Shown here one piece after another: positions 1-9,467 of a stretch of 41,807 nucleotides of DNA. The position numbers and the translations under genes were made by a program. The notes under the pieces were generated by a model. The model searched no databases. It had not been told where the DNA came from and saw nothing but the letters and a program-made list of their open reading frames with translations. The DNA is from Promethearchaeota archaeon (GTDB lineage: Archaea > Asgardarchaeota > Lokiarchaeia > Sigynarchaeales > SOKP01): NCBI GenBank assembly GCA_019894875.1, contig JAGXNR010000019.1:1-41807 (forward strand), in the 5' to 3' direction. Position 1 is the stretch's first letter. The number at the start of each line of letters is the position of its first letter.

Positions 1-3000
1 ATATTATCACTAGTTAAGGGTATCCATGTACTTTGAAAATTAACATACAGATTTGATAGTGGAATATACGTATCATTAACATATACCGATTCAAGAGTAA
101 CATTTTGTTGCCCGTAATTAGAAAATAATAAAGTCATATTTGCACTATTATATGCAGAAGTACCATCCTCATCAATTCTTAAATCATAATATATGGGATC
201 TACATAAGCTTCTAACGTCTTGTTCACTTCTGCTGTAGAAGTTGTTGTAACTTTTACTATCATATCATTTGATTGGTTAATCTTTAATAACGGAATATCA
301 AATGTTACGATTGCGCATTCTTGTAGATCTAAGGAAGGAGTTCCATAAATGTATGATATATTACTCACGAGTGTGGAATTTATATAAATCTCATCAATTG
401 TTATTTGTTCATCACCTGTATTTTTAATTAGCAATTTTCCCGTTTCATTGGCATAAATAAAGGATGTTGAATTCCCTTCGATAATGTCTATGATTTGAAC
501 GTCTTCATCATCTTTTATGGTATGAACATAGAAAATATCCGATGTCACTGTCGTTCCAGTAAAACTACCGGTAACGCAAACTAAAATCTCATCATTAACT
601 TCGAAATCAACATAATCCGTGGCATCAACAATAATAGTATTCTCATTAGTATCTAAAATGAAACTGTTGAAATCATCAAAATCAACCTCGATCAATGATT
701 CAGTTAAATAAATCGAATCTATCCCAAAAACTATGTCTCCAGTATTATTCACATTAATTTTGATTATCGTACTTCCATTTTCATACGTATAAGCATGGGT
801 CTTATTAAGGTTAACAGGGATATGGTTACGATAGTTACTATCAAATGCAGCTAAAATTTCAGGTGAAGGAATTCTTTCTTCGCTTAAAACAGATAATGAA
901 TAATTTTCCTTTGTAGATGTAAACAATACCTCATCTTTTGCTTTATTTGGGGTTACTACACCCACTTTATTATATGTTTTAATAGGATAGAAGCTAGTAG
1001 TTACATCAGATATATGAACGGTAGCTATATCTCCTGGATTTAGGATAGTTGAGTCGCTAAGATATTCAATATTCGTTTGGCTAATCCAATTTTCTACTGT
1101 GTCATCATTAATGTAAAATCTGTCTAAGATTTCTATAGTATTACCAATGTTTTCCACTTCAAGAAACATATCTGCATTCACTTGATCTTTTTGAATTATT
1201 CTACTATTTTCCTTGTTAATTCGAATTTCACCTTGTTCTGCTTTTTGAACAAAGAAATTACTAGAGCTGTTCGAAAATTCATAAGTTTTTCCTTCTAAAG
1301 CCTCCGATTCCGCAGTTACACTTATCTCTACAACATCATCCTCGTGAAAAGTTGTTCCACTTGATTTAGTGTCAACCCAAACGATATCAGATTCACCTTC
1401 TTCGAGTATACTGAGTTCTGAACTATGACCCATAAGATAATTGTAATTTACTCCATTTATTTGTACACCTTTAATATATAAATCTTTTGTCCCAGTATTT
1501 TTAAGGTTGAATACTGCATATCCATTATCAAATACTCTCGCCTCTTGGATCATGAAATTGGATTCCAAAACGGTATAATCTATTCTATACAATTTAACTA
1601 AACCCCAATTAGAGATATAAGTTGGTACAAATATATCAAAATCATAAGCCCCGCCATCTGGAATATAATCTTTCCACAGGTTACCCTCTTGTGTTCGTTC
1701 ATTATTAATTTGATTAACATAGGTTGCTCTGAGATCTTGACTCATGTCAATAGAACTTGGATCTGTTGGAACACCATAAAACATTAATCTAACTAATTGA
1801 CTCTGAAACCATTTCTCACCCATTCCAGCACTACTTTGATATTCATCCTCTATAAATACAGAATTTTCTGCCCAATTGTCTTCTTCCATACCTAAGTTTT
1901 TGTATTGCGCATAATTATCGTTACAAATCCTTACCATCCAAGGCCATTTACCTTCATCTCCACCTAAACCTGTAATCATTAAACCAAAATATACTAAAAC
2001 ATAGTCTGCACCTAACCTTTTAAATGCTTTCGCACTGTATATCTCATCAGTTTGCATTAGAGCCATACCTGTTAGACCAATTCTAGTATGATTTAAGGTA
2101 GCATTGTCATTTACTGTCGTCACATTCCCAATAGGGGTAAGCCAATAACCATAATCCCACCACGACACTACAACATCAGTGCCTTGTAAATTTGATCTCA
2201 TCCACATCAAAGATTCCTCCCAATCATGAACAACTCCCGCAGGATTAATTTGAGTGAAAGAAAATTGATCTACTGAAATATCTGTTGCATGAACGATTTG
2301 GGCAACTCCTAAAAAACCAACGATCATGAATATGGCAAGTATCTCAGAATTCCCTACCGTGCCTTTTAATTGTCTTTTGCGTTTTCTACTAACACCTGTT
2401 CTTCTTTCTCCCAAAAAGCTACCAAAAATATTAAGAATACTTACTAATCCATAAGCGCCTATTAAAGAGACAGCAGGGGCAAATATTAAGATAATACGGA
2501 TCATACTTCCTGTAAAGTAAAACATTAAGAGCACAAACGCAATTATAAATATTTCTGGAGCATTTAAAAGTTTAAAGGCGAAGTAGATTCCTAAAGGGGT
2601 TAATATCAATGGAATTAAAGAATTATAATAAAAAACACTCCACGGACTGGGCATTTGTTCAGCAACGGAGGCGACTAAGCTTATATTTTCACGAAATAAA
2701 GGATTAAGAATAGTTTGAAATCGTGCACCAAAACCAAAAGGAATAAGATCGGGTGCAACCCATATAATTACAGCAAAGATTACTATAACTGGAATTAATC
2801 CCCACTTAATGCCATTTATTAAGTTTTTATACGCATTGGGATGATCACTTCTCTTTGTTTGAATTATATGAAATACTACTAAAATAATGGTAAAAAGAAA
2901 AATTCCTCCAGTTTCTAAATCAGTGAACAATGCATTAACATTAAACCCTGTATATATAGAGAATATCAAAAGACCAGTTCCCTCAATTACAGCATAAGTA

Positions 3001-3737
3001 ATTAATACATTTTGATTATATTTATCCATAAGAATCAGAATGAGAGAAATTATTGGAATAATTAAGTAAACAAATTGGTAGCCACCCCAACTTAGAGATA
3101 AATACCCTAAGGAAAGACCACCTAGAATAGAGAATATAAATTTACCCGTTCTCATACCTTTCAGAAGAAAAAGGAATGTCAATAAAGTAGCAAATACCCC
3201 AATAGTTTCATTATCAAAAAATCCGGCCATAGTACGTTGCATAAATCCAGGATTAAATGCTAAAAAGAATGCGGCAATCAGTCCTGTACCTCGATCATGG
3301 ATCTCCTTCCCTAAATAATAGGTCAGAAGTACCGTAATTCCCCCCATAACTGCCGGGAAAAAATAACATATATCATATAGGGAAATTTGTAGCCCAAATA
3401 AGTTAACAACATTGTAAATAGCTACAACTGTAAAAGTAAGACCAGGACGCAAACTTCCGCGATAAATCCCCCCCGGATACCAGCTCTTGTAATCATGCCA
3501 GTTGAAATATTCATAAATTGTATGTGTTGATAAATATTCTGAGTTATACCATTGAATCCATGGATCGAATGCTTTTATTAAACGTGGACCTCTGAAAATT
3601 GGACTAAGTCTAAGTAATACAGCTAAAAAAACAACCAGAAATATCGCAATAAAAAATAGGACATTTCGAGTTTTTATGCTTATAGAGGCTCTAATACGAT
3701 CTCGGAAGTTTCTAAGTGAAGCAAGGATCTTTACCAT
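1..3737 (-). CDS. aglB: STT3/AglB oligosaccharyltransferase, partial (3' end outside window)
   Basis: Catalytic subunit of N-glycosylation: moves a lipid-linked oligosaccharide to Asn in N-x-S/T sequons on the outer face of the membrane. The frame is open from ATG at 3737 to the left edge (at least 1245 codons). I see a hydrophobic multi-span N-terminal half (about residues 25-500), a loop motif FDPW, the metal-binding DNE at residues 175-177 (about 3207-3215), the family signature WWDYG at residues 526-530 (2148-2162), and a DK motif, DEGKWPWM, from about residue 594. The spacing and the phrase WMVRI resemble eukaryotic STT3. After about residue 720 the protein continues as repeated beta-rich, NTG-containing modules, like CARDB/Ig-type surface domains. 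Family members are usually 700-1000 residues, so this one is unusually long. The identity is firm; the tail reading is by eye. No Shine-Dalgarno (SD) sequence is visible before the start. Confidence 0.93.
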   Translation of the reverse strand, partial: MVKILASLRNFRDRIRASISIKTRNVLFFIAIFLVVFLAVLLRLSPIFRGPRLIKAFDPWIQWYNSEYLSTHTIYEYFNWHDYKSWYPGGIYRGSLRPGLTFTVVAIYNVVNLFGLQISLYDICYFFPAVMGGITVLLTYYLGKEIHDRGTGLIAAFFLAFNPGFMQRTMAGFFDNETIGVFATLLTFLFLLKGMRTGKFIFSILGGLSLGYLSLSWGGYQFVYLIIPIISLILILMDKYNQNVLITYAVIEGTGLLIFSIYTGFNVNALFTDLETGGIFLFTIILVVFHIIQTKRSDHPNAYKNLINGIKWGLIPVIVIFAVIIWVAPDLIPFGFGARFQTILNPLFRENISLVASVAEQMPSPWSVFYYNSLIPLILTPLGIYFAFKLLNAPEIFIIAFVLLMFYFTGSMIRIILIFAPAVSLIGAYGLVSILNIFGSFLGERRTGVSRKRKRQLKGTVGNSEILAIFMIVGFLGVAQIVHATDISVDQFSFTQINPAGVVHDWEESLMWMRSNLQGTDVVVSWWDYGYWLTPIGNVTTVNDNATLNHTRIGLTGMALMQTDEIYSAKAFKRLGADYVLVYFGLMITGLGGDEGKWPWMVRICNDNYAQYKNLGMEEDNWAENSVFIEDEYQSSAGMGEKWFQSQLVRLMFYGVPTDPSSIDMSQDLRATYVNQINNERTQEGNLWKDYIPDGGAYDFDIFVPTYISNWGLVKLYRIDYTVLESNFMIQEARVFDNGYAVFNLKNTGTKDLYIKGVQINGVNYNYLMGHSSELSILEEGESDIVWVDTKSSGTTFHEDDVVEISVTAESEALEGKTYEFSNSSSNFFVQKAEQGEIRINKENSRIIQKDQVNADMFLEVENIGNTIEILDRFYINDDTVENWISQTNIEYLSDSTILNPGDIATVHISDVTTSFYPIKTYNKVGVVTPNKAKDEVLFTSTKENYSLSVLSEERIPSPEILAAFDSNYRNHIPVNLNKTHAYTYENGSTIIKINVNNTGDIVFGIDSIYLTESLIEVDFDDFNSFILDTNENTIIVDATDYVDFEVNDEILVCVTGSFTGTTVTSDIFYVHTIKDDEDVQIIDIIEGNSTSFIYANETGKLLIKNTGDEQITIDEIYINSTLVSNISYIYGTPSLDLQECAIVTFDIPLLKINQSNDMIVKVTTTSTAEVNKTLEAYVDPIYYDLRIDEDGTSAYNSANMTLLFSNYGQQNVTLESVYVNDTYIPLSNLYVNFQSTWIPLTSDN

Positions 3738-3935
3738 GTCAGTTCATTTAAAATTTTAATAAATTGATAATTTATTAACCATAATTAAATTTTGAATATA
3801 AAAAATGTCCTTCGGATTAAAATGTTTTTTTTTAATATGACACATCGTAAAATTCAAAATTATATAGATGAGAATTTAAATTTTGCATTTTATATTTCTT
3901 AATAGAAGGTATTAGATAAAGTTAAATTTGAAAGG

Positions 3936-4781
3936 ATGACGGAGAATAGATATCTATTTAAGATGTATTATTTTGGGAAATCGAAATATTATGGTTCTCA
4001 AAGACAACCCAATTTCCTTACGATCGAAGATTGTATTTTAAATGCATTGGTAAACAAAAAATATATTAAGAATATCAAAGATTCTGGATTTGAAGCATCA
4101 AGTAGAACGGATAGATTCGTATCTGCTCGAGGTGCATGCTTCACATGTGTTTTAGAAAAAAAGCCGATTTTGATGGAAATAAACTCTGCTTTACCAATTG
4201 AGATAGGAGTTTGGGCTTATGCAAAAGTACCAATAAATTTCCGATCAAGATATAATGCGATTTTACGCCATTATATATACATGGTTCCAATTCCACTTTC
4301 TACTTATCAAAAAACCAATCCAATAAATTTTGAAATTATACATAAAGCTTGTAATCAATTAGAGGGGAACCATGACTTTATTAATTTCTCAAAGAGAGAT
4401 AAGGATGAAAAGAATACTTTAAGGGATATGGATTTTGTTGAATTTTCAATAAACAATGGGTATTTAATTTTTCAGTTCAAAAGTAGAGCATTTCTAAGAC
4501 AACAAGTTCGCAGAATGGTTAAAAAAATCTTAGAACTCGGAATGGAAGAAATTGAGTATGAGGAATTTATGAAGTTATTGGATCCTACCCAAATTATATC
4601 CTATCAACCAGCAAACCCAAAAGGTCTAATTTTATGGGATATAAAATATGATAACGAAATTCGATTAAAAGAAGATGAGAAATCCAAAGAAAGGATGGGA
4701 ACGTTTTTTTTAAACAATGAATTAGTATCGGGTTTTAAAAACCAGCTATTCAGATTCTTGCAGCATAATAATTTTAGCTAA
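3936..4781 (+). CDS. truA: tRNA pseudouridine synthase TruA
   Basis: Converts uridines in the tRNA anticodon arm to pseudouridine. The 281 residues match TruA in length. The catalytic motif reads SSRTDRFVSARG with the nucleophilic Asp at residue 59, equivalent to the family's RTD.G.HA. The early FKMYYFGKSKYYGSQRQ resembles the family's Y.G..Y.G.Q.Q, and FLRQQVRRMV near residue 185 matches the conserved FL..QVR.M motif. The start ATG follows GAAAGG with almost no spacer, so the message may be leaderless or weakly SD-driven. The 3' end overlaps the convergent RFC gene by 36 bases. Identity is secure from the motifs; exact target positions cannot be read from sequence. Confidence 0.93.
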   Translation: MTENRYLFKMYYFGKSKYYGSQRQPNFLTIEDCILNALVNKKYIKNIKDSGFEASSRTDRFVSARGACFTCVLEKKPILMEINSALPIEIGVWAYAKVPINFRSRYNAILRHYIYMVPIPLSTYQKTNPINFEIIHKACNQLEGNHDFINFSKRDKDEKNTLRDMDFVEFSINNGYLIFQFKSRAFLRQQVRRMVKKILELGMEEIEYEEFMKLLDPTQIISYQPANPKGLILWDIKYDNEIRLKEDEKSKERMGTFFLNNELVSGFKNQLFRFLQHNNFS

Positions 4782-5717
4782 TAATGCTTGTAACTGAATG
4801 TCTTCTGTCCCTCCTTGACTCAAACGGTATTCAAATTCGGCTAAAAGTTTCGATAGTTCAATTTTTAATGTTTCAGCAACATCTAATTCATATATTTCTC
4901 GGTGAATATTTTTTATTATATTCTGCCCGGAAAGACCATATTCTTTAATTAAATCATTTAAGAGCTCGATAGATTTTTGTAAATGTCCCTTTAAAGCGGT
5001 GTTTAAAATATCTTTTATCTTTTCAGGGGGAACTTCTCCAGCTACTCTAAAAACAACATCTTGATCAATTTTTTTGGAAATTGTCCCACAAGATTGTAGA
5101 TAATTTATTGCTCTTCTACAATCTCCCCTAGAAACATCAACTATAGCTAGTAAACCCTCAGGAGTAAGTGAAATCCCCTCTTCATTTGCTACATAATTCA
5201 CCCTTTTTTTAATATCCACATTACTTAAAGATGAAAATCGAAATACTACGCATCTAGATTGAATCGGAGGGATAATTCTATTTGAATAATTACATATTAA
5301 AATCATTCGGCAATTTTTAGTATATTTTTCCATGGTCCTCCTTAAAGCCTGTTGAGCAGGAGCAGTCATATTATCAGCTTCATCTAATATAAGTATTTTA
5401 AAGGGAATATCTGAAGCTGACCGTGCTTTAGCAAAATCCTTAATATAAGTCCTTATGACATCAATTCCTCTTGCATCACTAGCGTTCAGTTCTAAATAGG
5501 CTCTATTTACAGCCATCTTCCGTCTATATAATTCTCGAACCATTGCTAATGCGGAGGTTGTCTTTCCCGTTCCAGCGGGACCCGCAAAAATGAGATGAGG
5601 CATAGATTTATCCTTCACGAATTGTTTAAGGCGCTTAATGATACCTTCTTGATTTACAATATCATCCAAAAGCTTTGGTCTGTATTTTTCTACGAAAGGT
5701 CTATTCTCAAGAGACAT
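4746..5717 (-). CDS. rfcS: Replication factor C small subunit (clamp loader)
   Basis: AAA+ subunit of the clamp loader that opens and loads PCNA (encoded at 18897-19700) on primed DNA. Visible motifs: box II EKYRPK near residue 10, Walker A GPAGTGKTT at 46-54, Walker B LDEAD at 111-115, and the SRC arginine-finger motif at 154-156. The 323-residue length is normal for archaeal RfcS. The conserved AAA+ core is followed by the helical collar domain. The gene is convergent with truA and overlaps its last 36 bases. The large subunit rfcL, often adjacent in archaea, is not in the window. Confidence 0.96.
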   Translation of the reverse strand: MSLENRPFVEKYRPKLLDDIVNQEGIIKRLKQFVKDKSMPHLIFAGPAGTGKTTSALAMVRELYRRKMAVNRAYLELNASDARGIDVIRTYIKDFAKARSASDIPFKILILDEADNMTAPAQQALRRTMEKYTKNCRMILICNYSNRIIPPIQSRCVVFRFSSLSNVDIKKRVNYVANEEGISLTPEGLLAIVDVSRGDCRRAINYLQSCGTISKKIDQDVVFRVAGEVPPEKIKDILNTALKGHLQKSIELLNDLIKEYGLSGQNIIKNIHREIYELDVAETLKIELSKLLAEFEYRLSQGGTEDIQLQALLAKIIMLQESE

Positions 5718-5794
5718 TTTTTTAAGCAGACGAATTTAATTTTTTAGAGTTTATATTAAGAATTAAATTTTCGTAATTCCTTATTAATATTCAT

Positions 5795-5804
5795 ATCTAT
5801 AAAA
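5795..5804 (+). promoter_or_regulatory. Probable TATA box of eno
   Basis: The string ATCTATAAAA lies about 20-29 bases before the enolase ATG at 5824. This is the archaeal TATA-to-start distance expected for a leaderless or nearly leaderless transcript. No Shine-Dalgarno-like sequence stands between it and the start. Assigned by position and composition only. Confidence 0.5.
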
Positions 5805-5823
5805 AAAAACCTACCGGATATTT

Positions 5824-7128
5824 ATGACCGAATTTAAAATTACAAATATAAAATCACGTTGGATATTAGACTCACGAGGAAATCCTACGGTAGAATCTGA
5901 TGTCTATGCAGGTAAAACTTATGCACGTGCAGCAGTTCCTTCAGGAGCATCTACAGGCGTTTTAGAAGCTCTTGAGTTGCGCGACGGTGGGACTGCTTTC
6001 AAAGGAAAGCACGTTACTAAAGCTGTTTCTAATGTAAATGAAATTTTAAGCAAAAAATTGTTAGACTTGGATGTGCGAGAGCAAACAAAGATTGACGAAA
6101 AAATGATCAGCATTGACGGAACTGATAACAAAAGCAAGTTAGGCGCAAATGCTATTTTATCAGTATCATTAGCGGTTGCGAAACTCGCTGCTAATTTAAT
6201 GGAGATCCCCTTATTTACCCATATACATAATCTAGCATTCAATAAAACAACTCAGAACTATCTCTTACCGTTACCTTCTTGTAACATAATTAATGGAGGA
6301 AAACATGCAGGAAATAATTTAGCAATCCAAGAATTTATGATTTTACCTGTAGGGGCTCAATCATTTTCGAATGCAATACAAAACGTAGCAGAAGTATATC
6401 AAACACTAAAAGTATTGTTAGCTAAAAAATATGGCCCGTCAGCGATTAATGTTGGGGATGAGGGAGGGTTTGCTCCGAATTTAACTGTAACATCTGAAGC
6501 AGTTGACATTATAATTGAAGCAATTGAAGAAGCAGGATTTTTAATAGGAACTGATTTTGTTCTAGGAATGGACGCAGCAGCAAGTGAATTTTATGAAGAT
6601 GGGATATATAACATAGATGGTAAAAAATTGAGTGAAGAGGAATTGTTACAATACTATCTAGACTTAATCCAAGATTATCCCTTCAAATCAATTGAGGACC
6701 CGTTTGATGAAAAAGATTTTAGAAGTTTTGCCAACCTGACGGCAAAGATTGATAAAACAATGCAAATTGTGGATGATGATTTAACGGTAACTAATATAAA
6801 AATCTTACAAAAAGCGATAAATGAAAAGGCGGGGAATGCATTATTGCTAAAGGTGAATCAAATTGGATCTCTAACAGAGGCAATAAATGCATGTAAAATG
6901 TCTTTTGAAAATGGATTTAATGTAATGGTATCTCATCGATCTGGAGAAACTGAAGATCCATTCATCGCAGATTTAGCAGTTGGATTATGTACTGGACAAT
7001 TAAAAACTGGAGCCACGTGTAGAAGTGACAGAACCGCTAAGTTCAACCAATTGCTCAGAATCGAGGAACAACTAGGTAACCACGCAATTTACCCCAAAAA
7101 TTTGGATTCATGGAAAAAATTTCAATGA
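5824..7128 (+). CDS. eno: Enolase (phosphopyruvate hydratase)
   Basis: Interconverts 2-phosphoglycerate and phosphoenolpyruvate in central carbon metabolism. The 434-residue length is standard. Landmarks: SRGNPTVE at 17-24, the GASTG loop at 41-45, the catalytic Glu in GDEGGFAPN (E213), metal ligands D250, E291 (SIEDPF) and D318 (DDDL), catalytic Lys in LLKVNQIG (K343), and SHRSGETED at 370-378. All catalytic residues are present, so the enzyme should be active. It stands alone between RFC (divergent) and a convergent methyltransferase gene. Confidence 0.98.
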   Translation: MTEFKITNIKSRWILDSRGNPTVESDVYAGKTYARAAVPSGASTGVLEALELRDGGTAFKGKHVTKAVSNVNEILSKKLLDLDVREQTKIDEKMISIDGTDNKSKLGANAILSVSLAVAKLAANLMEIPLFTHIHNLAFNKTTQNYLLPLPSCNIINGGKHAGNNLAIQEFMILPVGAQSFSNAIQNVAEVYQTLKVLLAKKYGPSAINVGDEGGFAPNLTVTSEAVDIIIEAIEEAGFLIGTDFVLGMDAAASEFYEDGIYNIDGKKLSEEELLQYYLDLIQDYPFKSIEDPFDEKDFRSFANLTAKIDKTMQIVDDDLTVTNIKILQKAINEKAGNALLLKVNQIGSLTEAINACKMSFENGFNVMVSHRSGETEDPFIADLAVGLCTGQLKTGATCRSDRTAKFNQLLRIEEQLGNHAIYPKNLDSWKKFQ

Positions 7129-7138
7129 GTCATATATA

Positions 7139-7163
7139 ATTTTAATTTTAATTTTAATTTTTT
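7139..7163. terminator. T-rich terminator between eno and the methyltransferase gene
   Basis: Just after the enolase stop lies a run of TTTTAA units ending in T6. It is T-rich on the + strand and overlaps the end of the convergent gene. Archaeal RNA polymerase terminates at oligo-T tracts without needing a hairpin, so this is a good candidate for ending eno transcription. Assigned by composition. Confidence 0.45.
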
Positions 7164-7810
7164 ATCTTATTTTTTACAAATCTGAATACATTTACATCTA
7201 TTTCTTTAGTTTTCTTAGTATGAAAATCAAAAGACCTTTCGAGGATCATGTTATAGGGAAAATAATTGTCAATACGCCAATTGAATTTTTCACAGAATTT
7301 AGAAATAAAATTTAAAACCTTTTCCCCTGCTAAATGAATTGAATATATTACTTCCGAAAAAGTAAATGCTTTTTCTAAAAAAATACGATCAGCATTCCTT
7401 TTTTTCACCCCAAAAGGAGGATTCATAATTGTCGTAATTCCTATATTGTTCAATGAGTGTTTTTTATTTAATTCGAGATGTTTTACATCACTGCATAAGG
7501 GGTAAATGATATTTTCTAATCCTAAGCTTTTTATATTTCGTTTCAAAGAATATAATGCATTATAATCTATATCAACACTTAATACTACATTCGCATTTAA
7601 GTAAGCACTTGCTATAGATAATCTCCCCGTTCCTGATCCGAGATCAACGATAAATCTATTTGTTATATCATTATATTCAAAACCCGCAAAAAACAATATA
7701 TCAACTGCACTTACAGCATCAATACAATATTGTTCCAGTTCTATTTTAGGATTAGTGAATGATTCAGTGTTTTGGATGATAGAGATTAATTCTTTCTTGT
7801 TAATTTTCAT
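7154..7810 (-). CDS. METTL5-like RNA N6-adenine methyltransferase
   Basis: Predicted SAM-dependent methyltransferase of 218 residues. The SAM loop is DLGSGTGRLS at 56-65, the acidic end of strand 2 is SVDID at 78-82, and the amino-methylase motif NPPFG is at 130-134. The LEQY start (25-28), the NPPFGVK..NADR.FLEKAF stretch and IYSIH at 155-159 match METTL5 and its archaeal relatives (COG2263), which methylate one adenine of small-subunit rRNA. TruA-type and PrmC-type alternatives do not fit the IYSIH pattern. The ATG start gives a complete domain. The gene is convergent with enolase. Confidence 0.85.
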   Translation of the reverse strand: MKINKKELISIIQNTESFTNPKIELEQYCIDAVSAVDILFFAGFEYNDITNRFIVDLGSGTGRLSIASAYLNANVVLSVDIDYNALYSLKRNIKSLGLENIIYPLCSDVKHLELNKKHSLNNIGITTIMNPPFGVKKRNADRIFLEKAFTFSEVIYSIHLAGEKVLNFISKFCEKFNWRIDNYFPYNMILERSFDFHTKKTKEIDVNVFRFVKNKIKN

Positions 7811-7924
7811 CCTTACAAAGGTCTACTCTTTTACAATTAATTCAATAAATTTATTTATTTTATTTAATTCTATTTACTTAAAATAGAAAGAAATTGGGAA
7901 ATTAAAAGATTATTGTTGATATAA

Positions 7925-8524
7925 TTGAGCAAAAAAACTTTAAATAATAATGAAATCGTCGTTACAGGTCAATATCTTGGTGTAGTTGAGGAATTTCTGC
8001 CTGATAAACAATCAACTTTTGTGAGAGATGGTCAGATTTATGCCAGCAAATCAGGATTACTTGATATTGATCATGAAAAAAAAAAAATAAAAATCAAAAC
8101 GAATCAAGAGAAAAAACGGAAAACTGTAAAAGTTGGAGATTTAGTTATAGGTGTTATTTTATTTTTACGACAATACTCCGTTGGTATAAATTTTTATACA
8201 GTAAATCAGAAAATTCATTTTAATTCACACTATTTTGGTAATATTCATGTGTCTCACATTTCAGATAGATATGTTGAAAAAATACAAGAGGCATTTCAAA
8301 TTACCGATATTATTAGAGCTCGTGTGACGAAACTCAATTACAATGAGTTTGATCTAAGTACAAGTGAGAAAAATCTTGGAGTTATTTATGCCGATTGTGC
8401 GATTTGTGGAACTCCTCTCGTACAAACTGGTCATAATAAACTTCTTTGTGAAAGATGTGGAAACCAAGAAACTAGAAAAATAGCTAGTGATTATAGAAAA
8501 GTTGATAAACCCTTAAAGTTCTAA
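7925..8524 (+). CDS. csl4: Exosome subunit Csl4 (S1 and zinc ribbon)
   Basis: RNA-binding cap subunit of the archaeal exosome. The start is TTG at 7925; no ATG upstream fits. The N-terminal part (about residues 9-60) has the GQYLGVVEEF motif followed by a Lys-rich loop. A central S1 domain follows (about 65-145, with VKVGDLVIG and FGNIHVSHIS). A C-terminal CxxC...CxxC zinc ribbon (CAICG and CERCG, about 158-180) completes the protein. Length and order match Csl4. It opens a + strand cluster with a small alpha/beta protein and RpoL. A 60-bp copy of its 5' coding region lies at 11102-11161. Confidence 0.93.
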   Translation: MSKKTLNNNEIVVTGQYLGVVEEFLPDKQSTFVRDGQIYASKSGLLDIDHEKKKIKIKTNQEKKRKTVKVGDLVIGVILFLRQYSVGINFYTVNQKIHFNSHYFGNIHVSHISDRYVEKIQEAFQITDIIRARVTKLNYNEFDLSTSEKNLGVIYADCAICGTPLVQTGHNKLLCERCGNQETRKIASDYRKVDKPLKF

Positions 8525-8584
8525 TTTTTTTATACTCATAAATAGCTCATAATAATAGGTACAGTTAATGAAGAGGGTTTTCCG

Positions 8585-8803
8585 TTGAGAAAATTAGGTA
8601 AAAGAGTTATTCATTTTTATAATGATAGCGGTTCATTAAATAATGCTGTAGCATTCCTCGAGAGTATCCAAAAAAAGATCAATTACCTTAATTTAACTGT
8701 AAGTGTCGAAGGAAAAAATATAAAGATTACATTATTTGGTTCTCGAGATCTTCAAAATTTAGCAGTTGAAAGATTAAAAGATCTCGCAAATCAATACTTA
8801 TAG
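8585..8803 (+). CDS. Small conserved-looking alpha/beta protein, possibly Pcc1-like
   Basis: A 72-residue protein starting at TTG (8585), 60 bases after csl4 and 96 before rpoL. Predicted by eye to be strand-helix-strand-strand-helix (KRVIHFYN, SLNNAVAFLESIQ, LTVSVEG, NIKITLFG, then a helix to the end). This is the topology and near the size of Pcc1, the dimerising KEOPS subunit for tRNA t6A synthesis, and the last 35 residues loosely resemble it. I cannot confirm the family, and other small RNA-binding folds share the topology. Its place between csl4 and rpoL suggests an RNA-related role. Confidence 0.7.
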   Translation: MRKLGKRVIHFYNDSGSLNNAVAFLESIQKKINYLNLTVSVEGKNIKITLFGSRDLQNLAVERLKDLANQYL

Positions 8804-8899
8804 AAATTAACTTTTTATAAGCAAAACCGTAAAAAATTTATTTCATTTTTAATTTATTTTAATAAGGTTAACAAATCCCATTGATGTGGAGTAATAGAA

Positions 8900-9409
8900 A
8901 TGGCAAAGAAAAAACCAATTAAACCAGCTGTGGAAGAGGAAGAAGAATTGGATGAAATAGAAGATGAACTTCTAGAAGAAGATGATCTTTTAAGTGATTA
9001 CCCTAAAACAAGTAAAACATCTGAAGATGATGCGGTTTCTCCACCAATAGGGGAGAGCGACATTGATTCTGAGGAAGAAGAGGAAATATATGAAATAGAG
9101 GAAGAACCCAGATATGCAGATTATAGACATCTGAGATTAGACTTAATAAAGCTTAGTGGCGAAAATGATTATGAATTAAGTGTTGAAGGTCAATCTCACG
9201 GATTCTGCAATATTCTTGTTAAACATTTATTAGACACCGAGGGTGTAAAAGCTGCGGCATATAAAATAACCGGGATAGTTCCCCCTCAGATATTTATTCG
9301 TCTTGAAGACAGTAGGAAAATAAAAATCAAAGATATTTTATTTACCGCTATTGAATCTCTACGAGAAGAAGTACTTGAAGCCCAAAAATTATTCCAAAAA
9401 CTTATGTAA
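8900..9409 (+). CDS. rpoL: RNA polymerase subunit L (Rpb11-like) with acidic N-terminal extension
   Basis: Subunit L pairs with subunit D to seed polymerase assembly. The conserved core is the C-terminal part: residues about 74-169 contain LIKLSGENDYELSVEGQSHG, then NILVKHLLDTEGVKAAAYKITG, then a long final helix, as in Rpb11/RpoL. RpoL is normally about 90-100 residues. Here about 70 residues are added in front, dominated by Glu and Asp with some Lys at the very start. A TATA-like CTTTTTATAAG lies near 8811-8821. The core identification is strong; the role of the extension is unknown. Confidence 0.88.
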   Translation: MAKKKPIKPAVEEEEELDEIEDELLEEDDLLSDYPKTSKTSEDDAVSPPIGESDIDSEEEEEIYEIEEEPRYADYRHLRLDLIKLSGENDYELSVEGQSHGFCNILVKHLLDTEGVKAAAYKITGIVPPQIFIRLEDSRKIKIKDILFTAIESLREEVLEAQKLFQKLM

Positions 9410-9435
9410 TCTCTGTTCCTCCCTTTATATGAAAA

Positions 9436-9444
9436 CTTTATAAG
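9436..9444 (+). promoter_or_regulatory. Probable TATA box for the RNase III-like/DUF99 pair
   Basis: CTTTATAAG lies 24-32 bases before the ATG at 9468, the spacing expected for an archaeal promoter driving a leaderless transcript. There is no obvious Shine-Dalgarno sequence. It would give the next two genes their own promoter, separate from rpoL. Confidence 0.5.
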
Positions 9445-9467
9445 AAGCCATAATTCAACTGATATTA

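Noticed and set aside
5919..6242. Open frame antisense to enolase
   Set aside because: Shadow ORF; enolase on the other strand has every catalytic residue.
7139..7163. Repeated TTTTAA units as a possible CRISPR or regulatory array
   Set aside because: Too short and too AT-simple, with no spacers; better read as a terminator tract.
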